This document shows positions 27,912 through 37,617 of a DNA stretch of 64,000 bases, one piece after another. The DNA comes from DASPHG01 sp963748315 (GTDB lineage: Bacteria; Actinomycetota; Thermoleophilia; Solirubrobacterales; Thermoleophilaceae), in the NCBI GenBank assembly GCA_963748315.1, contig CAVVIK010000002.1, positions 31,547 through 95,546 on the forward strand, written 5' to 3'. Position numbers and translations under genes: made by a program. Numbering within the stretch: the stretch's first letter is position 1; each line of letters begins with the position of its first letter. The notes beneath the pieces are model-generated. The model ran no database searches, had not been told where the DNA came from, and saw only the letters and a list, made by a program, of their open reading frames with translations.

Positions 27912-29140
27912 CGCCTGCCGCTTCCGGGGTTGCCTGGTGGCGGAGGCCCGCCGCGCTCCCTCGAGTAGCGCGCGAACCGCCGGGCCGTGCGGCAGTAGAC
28001 GCGCGCCCCGGTTCGGTCGCACAGGTTCTCGAGGAACCCGGTCACGAGCACGTGGTAGTCCCACGTGGACAGGTTCTTGTTCGGGAGCGCGTAGTAGGAC
28101 CAGTTGCCGGTGTCATAGCGCGGTGTCTCCCGGCGTGCCCGTCGGTCGCCGGCATGAAACAGCCTTCGGGCGCGGCGGTCGTCGCTCAGCTTCGCGTAGT
28201 CGTACAGCCCCGTAATCGCCTGCAAGAAGGCGTTCAGCACGCGCAGCCCCGGCGCGAACGAGTAGAGGAGGTAGTGCGCTCCGCGGCCCGACTCGAGGCG
28301 CACACCGAGCGGCGGCGGCTTCCGGAATATCGGCAGCGCTTTCCTCGCCGCGGTCATGAACCGCGGCTCGCCGAAGAAGATGGCTCCGCGCGCGAGCGCC
28401 TGCATCCCGGTCGCCGTTGCCATCCCGCTGGCCCAAGGCGGGGACCCGCCTCCGAACGGGAACCAGTACTCCCACGCTTTGAAGCCCGCGCGTCGCGACG
28501 ACACCCGCAGCATCGACTCGAGCAGCGCGCGGAGCATCTTGCGCCTGCAGTCGCCCGGGCGCTCCTGGCACTCGGTCCAGAGCCCGTTCGCCTTCCCGAA
28601 GTTCCCGAGCGGCTGGATCTGGAGGCCGTAGCCGGCGTAGTGCTGCAGCTGTAGGGGGTCCTTCCCGAACGAGACCCGCTCGCCGAGCCGGATGTCCGGC
28701 TCCTTCTCCCAGAACTCGACGTTGCGCTCGAGCTGCAGGAAGAGCGCCGGCATGCGGCTCGCATCGAGGCTTCCGCGGGCCGCGATCGCGCTCATGATTC
28801 CCAGCACGCGGCCGACCTGGGAGCGGCAGCGACGGCCGACGTCGCCCCGGTCGTACAGCCTGTGCGCGTCGTTCAGGATGCGCGTGAACCGACGCTGCTG
28901 GTGGTCGCCGATGCTGCCCTTCGCGGCCGCGCGCTCCACCGCCTGCTTGATGAGCCCCTGGGCCGCGTCTCGCGCGCTCGGTGGCAGCGGATCGGGCGCC
29001 AGCGGCTGGGGATCCGGCGTCAGATACGGGTCCCACCGCTCGTGCACCTGCCCGTCCTCCACCACCAGCGCGCGCTCGCCCGCGAGGGCGGTCGGCGCGG
29101 CCACTAGCAGCGCGATTGCGGCGATCAGCGGAACGAGCAT
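27896..29140 (-). CDS. D-glucuronyl C5-epimerase-like secreted protein
   Basis: 414 residues, paralogue of the downstream gene. It shares the signal peptide, S-R-M-P-A-L-F-L-Q-L-E-R-N, G-G-G-S-P-P-W-A-S-G-M, L-L-Y-S-F-A-P-G-L-R-V-L-N-A-F and Y-D-T-G-N-W-S-Y-Y. It lacks the C-terminal beta domain and ends in a short Gly/Pro-rich tail with one Cys. Likely a secreted sugar-polymer epimerase or a related glycan-active enzyme. The two copies are probably translated from one message. Confidence 0.82.
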   Translation of the reverse strand: MLVPLIAAIALLVAAPTALAGERALVVEDGQVHERWDPYLTPDPQPLAPDPLPPSARDAAQGLIKQAVERAAAKGSIGDHQQRRFTRILNDAHRLYDRGDVGRRCRSQVGRVLGIMSAIAARGSLDASRMPALFLQLERNVEFWEKEPDIRLGERVSFGKDPLQLQHYAGYGLQIQPLGNFGKANGLWTECQERPGDCRRKMLRALLESMLRVSSRRAGFKAWEYWFPFGGGSPPWASGMATATGMQALARGAIFFGEPRFMTAARKALPIFRKPPPLGVRLESGRGAHYLLYSFAPGLRVLNAFLQAITGLYDYAKLSDDRRARRLFHAGDRRARRETPRYDTGNWSYYALPNKNLSTWDYHVLVTGFLENLCDRTGARVYCRTARRFARYSRERGGPPPPGNPGSGRRCGYL

Positions 29141-29208
29141 CTCGTCTTCAACGATCGACGGCGGGGGTAGTTGCGGGTCCCTATACGCCTCCTAGTAGCC
29201 TGCCCGCC

Positions 29209-30270
29209 GTGCTCGCCCCGCTTCGACGCTTTGCGGCCGTGCTTCTCCCGGCTCTCCTGGTCAGCGTGCTGGTCGCGGGCTGCGGTGGCGACGACAGCGA
29301 GGAGGTCGCCGACCTCCTCGACAAGGCGTTCCAGACGCCAATCGGCTCGGCTGACATGACGCTCGACATCGAGGTCCAGCTCGACGGCGTCGACGAGCTC
29401 CAGGACCCGATCGAGGTCAACCTGACCGGGCCGTACGAGTCCGGCGGCGACAAGCAGATCCCGAGCGTCGATTGGGACATCACCGTGAGCGCCCAGAACC
29501 AGAGCTTCAACGCGAACGTGACCTCGACGGGCGACCGCGCGTTCGTGGGATTCCAGGGAACCAATTACGAGGTCAGCCAGCAGACCGTCGCTGCTCTGAA
29601 CCAGTCGCTCGCCGCGAACGCGGGCGACGAGGACGGGCAGGACCTCTCCGACTTCGGCGTGAACGCGCGCGATTGGGTCGTCGACGCGAGCGACGAAGGC
29701 GACGAGGACGTCGCCGGCGTCGAGACCACGCACGTCTCGGGCAAGCTCGACGTGAGCGCGGTGCTCGAGGACCTGAACACGATCGTCCAGGAGGCGGCCA
29801 AGCTCGGCGGCCAGGTCGGCCAAGCGGCGCCGCCGGAGCTGACCGACGAGCAGAAGGGTCAGATCGAGGACGTCGTCGAGGATCCGAGCTTCGACGCATA
29901 TGTGGGGAACGACGACGACCGCATCCACCGCCTGTCCGCCGACGTCGACTTCGAGGTCCCGGACGACGCGCAGGAGCAGGCGGGCGGCCTCGAGGGCGGC
30001 CGTGTCTCGTTCTCGATCGAGTTCGCGAACGTCGGCTCGCCAGAGCCGATCTCCGCGCCGGAGGACGCGCGGCCGATCTCGGAGCTGACCCAGCAGATTC
30101 AGGGCCTGATCGGCGGGGCGCTCGGCGCGCCGCAGACTGGCGGGAGCGGCACCGCCGCACCCGAGGAGCCCCAGACCGACGCGGAGAAGCAGAAGGCCTA
30201 CGAGGAGTGCATAAAGACCGACCCCAACGACGAGTCGGTCAAGTCCTTCTGCGAAGTGCTTCTCCAGTAG
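29209..30270 (+). CDS. Lipoprotein, LppX/LprG-like in outline
   Basis: 353 residues from GTG 29209. The signal peptide ends with lipobox L-V-A-G-C-G-G, so it is anchored outside the membrane. The mature protein is strongly acidic. It has A-D-M-T-L-D-I-E-V-Q-L and S-T-G-D-R-A-F-V-G-F-Q-G-T-N-Y, a pattern common to lipoproteins of the LppX_LprAFG fold that carry lipids. A Gly/Pro/Gln linker and two Cys lie near the C-terminus. The assignment is by overall pattern only. Eight bases before terC. Confidence 0.65.
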   Translation: MLAPLRRFAAVLLPALLVSVLVAGCGGDDSEEVADLLDKAFQTPIGSADMTLDIEVQLDGVDELQDPIEVNLTGPYESGGDKQIPSVDWDITVSAQNQSFNANVTSTGDRAFVGFQGTNYEVSQQTVAALNQSLAANAGDEDGQDLSDFGVNARDWVVDASDEGDEDVAGVETTHVSGKLDVSAVLEDLNTIVQEAAKLGGQVGQAAPPELTDEQKGQIEDVVEDPSFDAYVGNDDDRIHRLSADVDFEVPDDAQEQAGGLEGGRVSFSIEFANVGSPEPISAPEDARPISELTQQIQGLIGGALGAPQTGGSGTAAPEEPQTDAEKQKAYEECIKTDPNDESVKSFCEVLLQ

Positions 30271-30277
30271 GGGCGGC

Positions 30278-31234
30278 GTGGACCTGAGCAGCGTCGCCCC
30301 GTACGCGGCGCTCGCCGTCGCTCTCGTTGTCTTCCTCCTGATCGACCTGCGCTTCTTCGCGCGCGGGCGCGAGCCGAGCTTCCGGGAGGGCGTCTGGTGG
30401 TCGATCGGCTGGCTCGTCGTCAGCCTGCTCGCGGCGCTGATCGTGTGGTGGTTCGACGACGGCGAGGCGGCGGTGCTCTACACGACCGTCTACCTGATCG
30501 AGCGGTCGCTGTCGCTCGACAACCTCTTCGTCTTCATCCTGCTCTTCGCCTACTTCGCGGTGCCGTACGAGCTGCGCGCGCGGCTGCTCTTCTGGGGCAT
30601 CGTCTTCGCACTGATCCTGCGCGGCATGGCGATCGGCGGCGGGATCGCGCTGATCGAGCAGTTCCACTTCGTCATCTACGTGTTGGGCGTGCTCCTGATC
30701 GTGCTGGCGGTCCGCATCTGGCGCGGTGTCGAGGAGAACGTGAACCCGGACCGCAACCTGATGGTGCGGCTCGTCAGGCGAGTGTTCCCGGTGAGCAGCA
30801 GCTACCACGAGCACCACTGGTTCATCCGCGAGGGCGGCACCCGCTACGCCACCCCGCTGTTCCTCTGCCTGGCCGCGATCGTCTTCGCGGACATCGCGTT
30901 CGCCATCGATTCGATCCCGGCCGCGTTCGCCATCACGCAGGACCCGCTCCTGATCTGGATGGGGAACGTCTTCGCTCTGCTCGGGCTCCGGGCGCTCTTC
31001 GTGCTCGTGGAGGGCCTGATGCGGCGCTTCCGCTACCTCGACGAGACGATCGCCGTCGTGCTCGGCCTCGTGGGCGTGAAGCTCCTGATCGAGGACCTGG
31101 TCCACGTCAGTCCTGGCGCGAGCCTCGGCTTCGTCGCGCTCGCATTCACGATCGGGATCCTGCTCAGCATTTGGGCGGACCGCCGCCTAGGCGAGGTAGA
31201 AGACGATCCCGAGGACGGCGTACAGACTCAGTAG
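30278..31234 (+). CDS. TerC-family integral membrane protein
   Basis: 318 residues with about nine membrane helices. The family motifs S-L-S-L-D-N-L-F-V-F, with conserved Asp in a helix, and F-A-I-D-S-I-P-A-A-F-A-I-T are present. TerC/Alx proteins are linked to tellurite resistance and manganese efflux during protein secretion. GTG 30278 is the start. The 3' end overlaps the convergent cation exchanger by 48 bases. Confidence 0.93.
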   Translation: MDLSSVAPYAALAVALVVFLLIDLRFFARGREPSFREGVWWSIGWLVVSLLAALIVWWFDDGEAAVLYTTVYLIERSLSLDNLFVFILLFAYFAVPYELRARLLFWGIVFALILRGMAIGGGIALIEQFHFVIYVLGVLLIVLAVRIWRGVEENVNPDRNLMVRLVRRVFPVSSSYHEHHWFIREGGTRYATPLFLCLAAIVFADIAFAIDSIPAAFAITQDPLLIWMGNVFALLGLRALFVLVEGLMRRFRYLDETIAVVLGLVGVKLLIEDLVHVSPGASLGFVALAFTIGILLSIWADRRLGEVEDDPEDGVQTQ

Positions 31235-32266
31235 CTGAACGCCCTCGAACCAGTTCGACTCGCCCTCCTGGGTGAGGAAGTTCGCGATCAGCACCGCGAA
31301 CAGCAGCGCGCCCAGCTCGTACCCGTTGAATACGAGCGGCATCGGGCCGGGGCCGACGACGTAGGACAGCAGCACCAGGACGGGCGCGACGAACAGCGCG
31401 ATCTGTGCGCTCGACCCGATCGCAATGTTGACGGCGAGGTCCATCTTGTCCTTCGCGGCGACGAGCACAGCGACCCAGTGCTCAGCGGCATTGCCGACGA
31501 TCGCGACCACGAACACGCCGACGAAGAACTCCGACAGGCCGATGTCTTCAGACGCCTCCGAGATCGACCCGACGAGGATCTCCGACATGACACCCACGAA
31601 GACCGCAGCGATCGCGAGGAGGACTACGGCCTTGCGGACCGACCAGCCGCCCTCCTCGTCGTGCTCCTCCTCGTACGGGTTGAAGACCCTGCGGTGCGTC
31701 TTCATCGAGAACAGGAGGCCCGAGAAGTAGCTCAGCATCAGGATGATCGCCACGCCCATCGAGAGGTCCTCGACCTCGCTGCCGAATGGGTGCCGCTCCT
31801 CGCCCACGGCCGGCAGGCTGCCGCCGTGGATCAGCTGGAACACGGCCGGCAGGATCAGGGCCGCGAGCGCGAGCAAGAGCATCGCCGACTGCGCGTTCGC
31901 GGCTGTGCGGTTGAACGTCTGCGTGTCGCGGTTCCACCCGCCGACGAGCATCGCGGCCCCGAGCACGAGCAGAACGTTCCCGATGATCGAGCCGACGATC
32001 GAGGCCTTCACGACCTCGTGCAGACCTTCCTTGAGAGCGAAGAAGGCGATGATCAACTCGGGCGCGTTTCCGAACGTCACGTTCAGGAAGCCCCCGATGC
32101 CGGGCCCCGTCCGCTCGGCTATCTCCTCCGTAGCGGTCCCCATCACCGCCGCCGTGGGGATCACGCCGAGCGCGGCCGCCGTGAACACCAAGACCGGCGA
32201 GGCGTGCGCGAGCTCGAGCGCGATCGCCGCCGGGATGAATACGCCTAGGTAATAAACGGGCCGCAC
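31187..32266 (-). CDS. Ca2+/H+ antiporter, CaCA family
   Basis: 359 residues, 11 hydrophobic segments in two repeated halves. The alpha-1 motif G-N-A-P-E-L-I-I-A-F-F-A-L and the alpha-2 motif G-N-A-A-E-H-W-V-A-V-L-V-A are the cation-binding signatures of the CAX/ChaA branch. An acidic/His loop (E-E-E-H-D-E-E-G-G) lies between halves. It exports Ca2+ in exchange for protons. GTG start at 32266. Confidence 0.93.
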   Translation of the reverse strand: MRPVYYLGVFIPAAIALELAHASPVLVFTAAALGVIPTAAVMGTATEEIAERTGPGIGGFLNVTFGNAPELIIAFFALKEGLHEVVKASIVGSIIGNVLLVLGAAMLVGGWNRDTQTFNRTAANAQSAMLLLALAALILPAVFQLIHGGSLPAVGEERHPFGSEVEDLSMGVAIILMLSYFSGLLFSMKTHRRVFNPYEEEHDEEGGWSVRKAVVLLAIAAVFVGVMSEILVGSISEASEDIGLSEFFVGVFVVAIVGNAAEHWVAVLVAAKDKMDLAVNIAIGSSAQIALFVAPVLVLLSYVVGPGPMPLVFNGYELGALLFAVLIANFLTQEGESNWFEGVQLLSLYAVLGIVFYLA

Positions 32267-32281
32267 GTTCGGCCCGGCACC

Positions 32282-32632
32282 CTAGTCGTCGGCTTCGTCG
32301 TACTCCTCGTCGGGCTCGAGGTCGTCCTCTTCCTCGTCGTCCTCGTCGAAGCCGAGGTCCTCGTCGTCATCATCCGAGAGGGCCCGGCGGCCGTCGCCGC
32401 CGTGGTAGGTCGATTGGAAGTTCTCGAGGAGTTCGTCGCGCTGCGACTCGTCCAGTGGCAGGTCGTCGGACACGAGCACCCAGTCGGCACCCTCGAACTC
32501 CTCCATGTTGAAGATCTCGGAGTCCATCGAGGGTGAGTCATCCACGACCACCATCACTTCGGTCTGCGGATTGAAGTACGTGCCCGGGCGGATCAGGAGA
32601 TCCTCGAGCTCGAAACGTCTCTGCTCTGCCAT
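32282..32632 (-). CDS. Acidic conserved-looking protein, unknown function
   Basis: 116 residues. The ordered N-terminus reads R-F-E-L-E-D-L-L-I-R-P-G-T-Y-F-N-P-Q-T-E-V-M-V-V-V-D-D. A mid-region contains W-V-L-V-S-D-D-L-P-L-D, and the tail is almost entirely Asp/Glu. The arrangement suggests a small folded domain with a disordered acidic tail. I do not recognise a family. Sixteen bases upstream of the exchanger gene on the same strand, so possibly co-transcribed. Confidence 0.65.
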   Translation of the reverse strand: MAEQRRFELEDLLIRPGTYFNPQTEVMVVVDDSPSMDSEIFNMEEFEGADWVLVSDDLPLDESQRDELLENFQSTYHGGDGRRALSDDDDEDLGFDEDDEEEDDLEPDEEYDEADD

Positions 32633-32653
32633 CGAGCGCTATCTATACCCGAT

Positions 32654-33775
32654 ATGACGGAGCCCGACCACGTCGCAATCGGGACCTGGAGCGGCGGGCG
32701 ATTCATGCGATTCGGTGAGCCGATCGACGAGGACCGGCTGGTGTCCCTGCTGCGCCCCGGAGACGGCATCAGCACGGTGTTGACCGCCGACGTCTACGGG
32801 GAGGGAGAGGCGGACCGGCTCCTGGCACGCGCCCTGCACGGGATCGACCGCGAAACCTATTTCGTTGCCGGCGCGGTCGGCCACGACTTCTACGAGGGCG
32901 AGCGCCAGGGCGCGAAGGGCTTCCCGCGCTTCACCCAGACGCGCAGCGACTACGGCGGCTACCTGAGAATGGCGACCGAGCGGTCGCTCGAGCGATGCGG
33001 CCTCACGTCTTTCGACCTCCTGCTCCTCCACAACCCCGACCGCGAGGGTTACACGAGCGAAACGGTTTGGGAGGGCATGCGCGCGCTCCGCGACGAAGGC
33101 CTCGCGCGGAAGATCGGCGTCGCGCCCGGGCCCGCGAACGGCTTCACGCTCGACCTGATCTCCTGCTTCGAGCAGTTCGGCGAGGCGATCGACTGGGCGA
33201 TGATCATCCTCAACCCGCTCGAGCCGTGGCCCGGGGAGATGTGCCTGCCGGCGGCGCTCGAGGCGGACGTGCGCTTGATCACACGGGTGCTCGACTACGG
33301 CGGGCTGTTCCACGACGACGTCCTCCCGGGCCATCCGTTCCCCGAGCACGACCATCGCGGCTTCCGGCCGGCCGGATGGGTCGAGGAGGGGCGCGAGAAG
33401 CTCGAGCAGATGCGCCACGTGGGCGCGGCCCACGGCCTGACCCCACTCCAGCTTGCCGGCCAGTGGAACCTCGCGCACGAACCGGTCGAATGTGTCGTGC
33501 CGACGCTGATCCAGGAGCCGGGCGACGGGGCGAAGTCGATCGAGGAGAAACGCGCCGAGCTCGCCGCGGTGCCGCGCGACATCCGGTTGAGCCCCGACGA
33601 GGTCGCGACCGTCGCCTCGATCGGCAACAACAAGGGCTGCATGAAGCTGAAGGGCGGGGTCCCGGACCACGACGGCCCGGAGCTACCGGACCGCTGGGAG
33701 CTGACCCCTGAGCTGGCCCAGGCGGCCGGCCGATGGGGGATAGAGCCCGAGAAGGACCTGGTGCCGACGCACTAG
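32654..33775 (+). CDS. Aldo/keto reductase family protein
   Basis: 373 residues. The TIM-barrel pattern of aldo/keto reductases is visible: T-A-D-V-Y-G-E-G-E-A-D-R-L-L-A-R-A-L (catalytic Asp/Tyr strand), S-L-E-R-C-G-L-T-S-F-D-L-L-L-L-H-N-P-D, E-G-L-A-R-K-I-G-V-A-P-G, and V-P-T-L-I-Q-E-P near the cofactor site. The classic I-P-G-x-x motif is altered, so cofactor preference is unclear. It shares a ~20-base divergent start region with the acidic-protein gene. Confidence 0.83.
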   Translation: MTEPDHVAIGTWSGGRFMRFGEPIDEDRLVSLLRPGDGISTVLTADVYGEGEADRLLARALHGIDRETYFVAGAVGHDFYEGERQGAKGFPRFTQTRSDYGGYLRMATERSLERCGLTSFDLLLLHNPDREGYTSETVWEGMRALRDEGLARKIGVAPGPANGFTLDLISCFEQFGEAIDWAMIILNPLEPWPGEMCLPAALEADVRLITRVLDYGGLFHDDVLPGHPFPEHDHRGFRPAGWVEEGREKLEQMRHVGAAHGLTPLQLAGQWNLAHEPVECVVPTLIQEPGDGAKSIEEKRAELAAVPRDIRLSPDEVATVASIGNNKGCMKLKGGVPDHDGPELPDRWELTPELAQAAGRWGIEPEKDLVPTH

Positions 33776-33786
33776 AGGCAACGTCG

Positions 33787-34218
33787 TCAGACGCCGAGAT
33801 CACGTAGCTGCCGCTCGACCTCTTCCTCGACATCGAGTGGCGGCTCGCCCCGGCGCGCACGGCGTTCGTTCTTTGCGATCACGAGCTGTCGCACCTCGTC
33901 CCGCAGGGCCTCATCGCGTCCGCCCGGGCTCGAGCGCGTGAGCGCGGCGTATTCCGCTTCGACGTCGAGCGGCGCCTCGCCGCGCGCGACCCTCAGCGCC
34001 GACTTTGCCTCGAGCATCTGGCGCGTTTCAGCCTCGGCCTCCGCGTCGTAGGCGGCGGTGCCGGGCTGCGGCCCCTTCGGCCGGTCCGGCTGATCGAGCG
34101 AGAACGCGCCCTTCCCGATCCCCTCGTAGAGCCGGCCCGAGCCCACATAGACGAACGCGGCGACGAGCGCGGCGACGACCGCGATGACGATCACGACGGT
34201 GCCGAAGGTCTCTTCCAC
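33787..34218 (-). CDS. Membrane-anchored protein with two charged repeats
   Basis: 143 residues. One N-terminal helix (V-V-I-V-I-A-V-V-A-A-L-V-A-A-F-V) is followed by a cytoplasmic part with a duplicated motif: R-V-A-R-G-E-A-P-L-D-V-E-A-E and later R-R-A-R-R-G-E-P-P-L-D-V-E-E-E. The same R-G-E-x-P-L-D-V-E-x-E element occurs twice, about 45 residues apart, so the domain arose by duplication. Function unknown. Confidence 0.65.
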   Translation of the reverse strand: MEETFGTVVIVIAVVAALVAAFVYVGSGRLYEGIGKGAFSLDQPDRPKGPQPGTAAYDAEAEAETRQMLEAKSALRVARGEAPLDVEAEYAALTRSSPGGRDEALRDEVRQLVIAKNERRARRGEPPLDVEEEVERQLRDLGV

Positions 34219-34239
34219 AGCCTCTTACAGTGTGACCCC

Positions 34240-34377
34240 ATGTGGTCCAGGCTGCGGCGGAAGACGATGACCCCGAGCCGTCCGGCCATATTCCCGGAGC
34301 AGCTCGGGCTCGTGCTGCTGTGCGCCGCCGCGATCGGGTTCGGGATATGGCTCTTCATCCGCCTGCTGACGGGGTAG
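34240..34377 (+). CDS. Very small membrane protein
   Basis: 45 residues from ATG 34240 to TAG 34377. A basic N-terminus (W-S-R-L-R-R-K-T) is followed by E-Q-L-G-L-V-L-L-C-A-A-A-I-G-F-G-I-W-L-F-I-R-L-L, one membrane helix. No strong Shine-Dalgarno. Supported by the clean basic/hydrophobic pattern and by filling the gap between divergent genes. Function unknown. Confidence 0.5.
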   Translation: MWSRLRRKTMTPSRPAIFPEQLGLVLLCAAAIGFGIWLFIRLLTG

Positions 34378-34409
34378 AGAGCTTTCGGTACCCTTCGGGA
34401 CAGCAACTT

Positions 34410-34427
34410 TGACTGACGAATCAATCA
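34410..34427. promoter_or_regulatory. TetR-type palindromic operator before acyl-CoA dehydrogenase
   Basis: TGACTGA, four-base spacer, TCAATCA: a palindrome with one mismatch, ending 11 bases before the GTG start at 34439 and partly overlapping the AGGAG Shine-Dalgarno region. TGAnTGA...TCAnTCA half-sites are typical of TetR-family repressors of fatty-acid catabolism. The regulator itself is not identified. Confidence 0.55.
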
Positions 34428-34438
34428 GGAGCGTCTAA

Positions 34439-35623
<1,185 letters not shown>

Positions 35624-35650
35624 TCTCTACGCCAACAGGCGAGTGTTTTG

Positions 35651-35678
35651 GAAAGGGTCGCCGCAAGGCGGCCCTTTC
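35651..35678 (+). terminator. Hairpin terminator after acyl-CoA dehydrogenase
   Basis: GAAAGGGTCGCC, loop GCAA, GGCGGCCCTTTC: a 12-base stem with a single T-G wobble, 28 bases after the stop codon. Only a weak T run follows (TCTCGTT), as is usual for high-GC actinobacterial terminators. Confidence 0.7.
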
Positions 35679-35686
35679 TCGTTGAG

Positions 35687-36877
35687 GTGGAGGCACAGAC
35701 CGGACAGCGGCGCCGCCTGACGGCGGCCATGCGCGAGGGCGAGCAGGTCTCGCCGCTCGAGCTGTTCTTCGACCTCGTCTTCGTCCTCGCGCTGACGCAA
35801 TGCACGCAGCTCATGTCGGACCACCCGAGTTGGGCCTACGTGGGGAAGGGCCTGCTCGTGCTCGGGCTCCTCTGGTGGGCGTGGGTCGGCTACTCGTGGA
35901 TCACGAGCGTCGTGGATCCCGAGGACGATTCGGTCCGGCTCGTGATCTTCGCCGCGATGGCGGCGATGCTGATCGTCGCGCTCGCCGTGCCGAGGGCCTT
36001 CGGCGGGCTGGCACTCGAATTCGCGCTCGCGTACGCCGCCGTCCGCTACGGCCAGCTCGGGCTCTTCATGATCGCGAGCCGCGACGCGCCGGAGTTGCGC
36101 CACTCGGTGATGACACTCCTCCGGAGCACCACGGTCGGTGTGGGACTCCTCGTCGGCGGGTCGTTCCTCGACCCAGGCGCGCAGGCCGCGGTATGGGCGG
36201 TGGCGCTTGTGCTTGACATGGCCGGTCCCTACTTCTTCGGCAGCGAGGGTTGGCGACTCGTGCCCGCCCACTTCGCCGAGCGCCACGGGCTGATCGTGAT
36301 CATTGCGCTCGGCGAGTCGATCGTCGCGATCGGGGTCGGGGTCGGGGGGGAGCTCAGCTTCGGCCAGGGCACGGCCGCCGTCGTCGGGGTTGGCCTGGCC
36401 GCCGCGATGTGGTGGCTCTACTTCGACGTCGTCGCGCTCGTCGCCGCGCGCCGGCTCGCGCGCGCGGAGCCCGGTCGGATTCAGAACGAGATGGCGCGGG
36501 ACTCGTACTCGTACCTCCATTTCCCGATGGTGGCCGGAATCGTCCTTGTCGCACTGGGGATGAAGAAGACCCTCGCCCACGTCGACGACCCGCTCGAGAC
36601 CGTTCCCGCCTTCGCGCTCCTCGGCGGACTGGCGGCGTACCTCCTCGCTCACGTGTCCTTCCGCTACCGCCACATCCACACGATCAACACGCGCCGCGCG
36701 GGCCTGGCGGTGCTCCTGCTCGCGTTGCTTCCGGTCGCGACGGAGATCCCCGCGCTCGCCTCGGTCGCGATCGTCACTGCCCTCGCCTGGCTCCTGATCG
36801 TGGTCGAGACGCGCAACTACGGCGAGAGCCGCCGCCGAGTACGGCGCGAGGAGTACGCACATGAGGCATCCTCGTAG
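35687..36877 (+). CDS. Low temperature requirement protein A (LtrA) family membrane protein
   Basis: About 396 residues and roughly 11-12 hydrophobic segments. The family start E-Q-V-S-P-L-E-L-F-F-D-L-V-F-V-L-A and the later A-E-R-H-G-L-I-V-I-I-A-L-G-E-S-I-V-A-I-G-V match LtrA. GTG 35687 is the first start after the upstream terminator; ATG 35729 is a good alternative. Role poorly known (cold growth phenotype in Listeria). Confidence 0.9.
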   Translation: MEAQTGQRRRLTAAMREGEQVSPLELFFDLVFVLALTQCTQLMSDHPSWAYVGKGLLVLGLLWWAWVGYSWITSVVDPEDDSVRLVIFAAMAAMLIVALAVPRAFGGLALEFALAYAAVRYGQLGLFMIASRDAPELRHSVMTLLRSTTVGVGLLVGGSFLDPGAQAAVWAVALVLDMAGPYFFGSEGWRLVPAHFAERHGLIVIIALGESIVAIGVGVGGELSFGQGTAAVVGVGLAAAMWWLYFDVVALVAARRLARAEPGRIQNEMARDSYSYLHFPMVAGIVLVALGMKKTLAHVDDPLETVPAFALLGGLAAYLLAHVSFRYRHIHTINTRRAGLAVLLLALLPVATEIPALASVAIVTALAWLLIVVETRNYGESRRRVRREEYAHEASS

Positions 36878-37542
36878 CGTGCGCCGGTTCGCCCTCATCG
36901 CCGCGCTGGCGATCGCCCTCGGCGGCTGCGGCGGCGGCGACGGTTCGGACACGATCACGGGCGGGACGAGCGACGACAAGCTGACCGGGACAGACGGCGA
37001 CGACGTGCTCGACGGCGGCGCGGGCGAGGACGTGCTCGAGGCGGGCGCCGGCAACGACGAGCTAACGGGCGGCGACGACCCGGACTTCCTCTACGGCGGC
37101 GACGGCGACGACCGCTTCCTCGCGAGCGAGGACGATGCCGTCGACGTGCACGACTGCGGCGAGGGCGAGGACTTCGTGGCCGAGCCGGACACGCGTGACC
37201 AGCTCCTGCCCGGGTGCGAGGAGGCGGCCTGGCGCGATCTGCCGCCGGGCGAGCCGTACAACAACAGGATCTCGGTGGAGCCCACGCTGACCGGGCGCTC
37301 GGTGAAGTTCGAGGGCACCTGTCCGGACGGCTGCGCCGGCACGATCGACCTGGCCTCTCCGACCGACCGGAAGGTCCTCGGTCGCGGCCGTTTCCAGCTT
37401 GCGGCGGGACAGGCCAGGCCCGATCACCGCCGTCCTGACCGACATCGGCCAGGAGCGCGTCACCGCGGGCAGCTACTTCCGCGTCACGCTGCGCGGTGCG
37501 CCGGGCGTGCACAGCGGGTTCACGACGTTCGTGCGGCGTTAG
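36861..37542 (+). CDS. RTX-like calcium-binding lipoprotein, frameshifted
   Basis: Signal peptide and lipobox A-L-G-G-C-G-G-G. Then come Gly/Asp-rich nonapeptide-type repeats: G-T-D-G-D-D-V-L-D-G-G-A-G, G-A-G-N-D-E-L-T-G-G, F-L-Y-G-G-D-G-D-D-R-F, the calcium-binding beta-roll of hemolysin-type proteins. A beta-rich C-terminal region breaks frame near 37415 and resumes P-I-T-A-V-L-T-D-I-G-Q-E-R-V to T-T-F-V-R-R. The span is 3n+1 (one extra base), ~226 residues. It overlaps the ltrA end by 17 bases. Confidence 0.75.
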
Positions 37543-37617
37543 GCTCGCCGCATCGAGGAGAACGCCTCAAGCACCGGCCTGACCGGCGCGACCGCCACGG
37601 TCGCAAGCGCCGGAGTC

